This document shows, in pieces, positions 14,988 to 16,150 of a stretch of DNA of 16,150 nucleotides. Origin of the DNA: Clostridia bacterium (GTDB lineage Bacteria > Bacillota > Clostridia > Lachnospirales > Cellulosilyticaceae); NCBI GenBank assembly GCA_029256345.1, contig JAQSYC010000015.1, positions 1-16,150 of the forward strand. Reading direction: 5' to 3'. Positions within the stretch are counted from its first letter, which is position 1, and every line of letters begins with the position of its first letter. The notes below the pieces were generated by a model. That model had not been told where the DNA came from. It was given only the letters and a program-made list of their open reading frames with translations, and did no database searches. The position numbers and the translations under genes were made by a program.

Positions 14988-15593
14988 TTATTCCTTCAAT
15001 AACCTTTCTATCGCTTCATATAAGTAAGGCTTATACTCCTGTATAGGCAGTGGACTATTAAATAAAATCGCATTGTAACAGGTGGAGCCTACTAGTTCTA
15101 TAATCATAAAAAATGTCACTTTAGGGTCTTTGAAATGAAGTCCTTCTTCCTGTGCTCTTTGTGTAAACATGTCAAAAATAGATTTTGAAATATTATTTTT
15201 GGTGTTTTCCTGAGCATTTATTTTAACACCCATACTATTGATGCCTGCTGAAAGATTTTTATAGATAAACTTCAATAGTTGCTTATTCTCCGTTAATTCA
15301 TTGATAATATAATCGATAATAAATAAGAACTGTTTCGTAAAATCTCTATACTCTATTTTACGGCTTTCACTAATGGCATCATCAAACAACTTCAAGGTTT
15401 TTTTCGATATAATGGCCTCTATCACTTCATATCTATCTTTAAAATAGAGATAAAAAGTTCCCTTTGCAACGCCTGCTTCATCTACAATATCTTGTATCGT
15501 CGTTTCATTAATACCTTTTGAAATAAATAAGTCAAAGGCAGCTTCTAAAAGTCTTTGCTCCTTCTCCTGCTTTTTTTTGTTTATTTTATCCAC
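14988..15593 (-). CDS. TetR/AcrR-family transcriptional regulator
   Basis: This 201-aa repressor-type protein has an N-terminal TetR helix-turn-helix at about residues 13-60 (LLEAAFDLFISKGINETTIQ, then VAKGTFYLYFKDRYEVIEAI) and a helical ligand-binding domain ending IEELVGS-like (IIELVGSTCYNAILF). The start is GTG at 15593: upstream the same frame meets a stop after three codons, and GGGGA lies 10 bases ahead. The gene begins 17 bases after the broken ABC-2 permease and is probably in its operon. TetR genes beside ABC-2 exporters commonly control them. The permease here is defective, so the regulator may have lost its local target. I see no clear terminator after it; the promoter of the next transcript follows. 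Confidence 0.93.
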   Translation of the reverse strand: MDKINKKKQEKEQRLLEAAFDLFISKGINETTIQDIVDEAGVAKGTFYLYFKDRYEVIEAIISKKTLKLFDDAISESRKIEYRDFTKQFLFIIDYIINELTENKQLLKFIYKNLSAGINSMGVKINAQENTKNNISKSIFDMFTQRAQEEGLHFKDPKVTFFMIIELVGSTCYNAILFNSPLPIQEYKPYLYEAIERLLKE

Positions 15594-15610
15594 TTCCCAT
15601 CAGTCCCCTT

Positions 15611-16150
15611 TTATCCATTATCTATTTTCTCTAATACCATCTCATCTGTTTGTATACCAAACCTTTTCTTAAAGACAACTACTGCGATAGGTATAAAAAC
15701 TATACTATATAATACAAGATTTATGGCATTTTGTCTAACTGCCTCAAAGGGAAGTCCTTTGACCATAATCTCATCAAAAGTTCTTGCAAAATAAATCAAA
15801 GGCCATGTAAGCTTTACAAGCCACCTCAAGAGTTAATTTTGTCTTTGGTGATCGCACACAAAAGAATAGCTGGTGCACTTATTGCAGTGGCAAATAGCAG
15901 ACACATCAAAAGGGCACTCCCAATATTTGCCGCTAAAATGACATTAAACTTTGTATGGATGGTACTTACTGTAAAGGCACCAGCTGCTATAAGCGCTGTC
16001 GCTGCGACTATGACCTTTGCCGCCAGCTTAATACCCGTATTGCCCCTCGCAGTCTCCTTGGGATTTCTTAAAATCAAGGTAGCGAGTCCAGATAACATCA
16101 GCTGCTGAAAAAAAACTGCAATAAAACCATAAATCAGATAGTTCATATAA
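15611..16150 (-). pseudogene. ABC-2 type transporter permease, broken C-terminal half (5' end off window)
   Basis: Two overlapping minus frames cover what is normally one protein. The upstream frame is open from the window edge (first Met codon 16146) and encodes YLIYGFIAVFFQQLMLSGLA, then three membrane helices ending AILLCAITKDKINS, with a stop at 15826-15828. The downstream frame (15829-15611) reads RWLVKLTWPLIYFARTFDEI, then a final helix NLVLYSIVFIPIAVVVF and a short tail. In intact ABC-2 permeases the KDK-type end of one helix is followed by a segment like PSFLLSGYTWP before the RWL...IPxTY-like region. That segment of roughly 25-30 residues is absent and the frame changes there, so a deletion not divisible by three is likely. 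The TTGA overlap could allow re-initiation, but the product would lack a helix. The substrate is unknown. Confidence 0.7.

Noticed and set aside
15731..16108. A 125-codon plus-strand frame
   Set aside because: It overlaps antisense to the recognisable ABC-2 permease segments and has no known-family pattern; it is a mirror of hydrophobic minus-strand coding.

Overview
The window looks like chromosome of a low-GC, Gram-positive, anaerobic clostridium, probably Lachnospirales. The evidence is AT-rich DNA, AGGAGG-type ribosome binding sites, TTG and GTG starts, many U-tailed terminators, a c-di-GMP-I riboswitch and a DUF6106-like small membrane protein. The species cannot be named from the sequence alone. 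All genes except uppP lie on the minus strand, so they read from high to low coordinates.

Layout in ascending coordinates. (1) 1-5277 is a sugar-uptake locus: the sugar ABC transporter ATPase (cut by the window edge), its lipoprotein binding protein, and two paralogous LacI-type repressors. The repressors are separated by an extremely AT-rich 450-bp spacer, and a perfect 25-bp hairpin covers the end of the upstream one. (2) 5364-5926 holds an HPr-like protein lacking a recognisable PTS histidine motif, with its own promoter, and just upstream a compact, highly structured RNA of about 170 nt that resembles the raiA motif. (3) 6139-6960 holds decaying remnants of a Fic-domain gene and a RhuM-family gene, fused by deletion. 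(4) 7066-7271 is a 206-bp element made of two roughly 80-bp imperfect inverted repeats. (5) 7339-10647 is the guaB-guaA operon (IMP to XMP to GMP) with promoter, intergenic hairpin and terminator. (6) 10719-11265 is a small membrane protein with a strong terminator. (7) 11366-12346 is uppP on the plus strand, ending in a perfect 21-bp bidirectional hairpin. (8) 12353-14912 is a methyl-accepting chemotaxis protein whose leader carries a c-di-GMP riboswitch followed by an intrinsic terminator. (9) 14988-16150 is a TetR regulator behind the remains of an ABC-2 type permease that has lost about one membrane segment and its reading frame.

Functionally, the first block is carbohydrate uptake with local repression; the HPr-like protein may link it to carbon status, but this is inference. 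guaB and guaA make GMP, also the ultimate precursor of c-di-GMP, which the riboswitch at the other end of the window senses to control chemotaxis output. The less ordinary items are the structured RNA at 5757-5926, the long inverted-repeat element at 7066-7271, the twin repressors with their hairpin and AT-rich spacer, and the two decaying loci.
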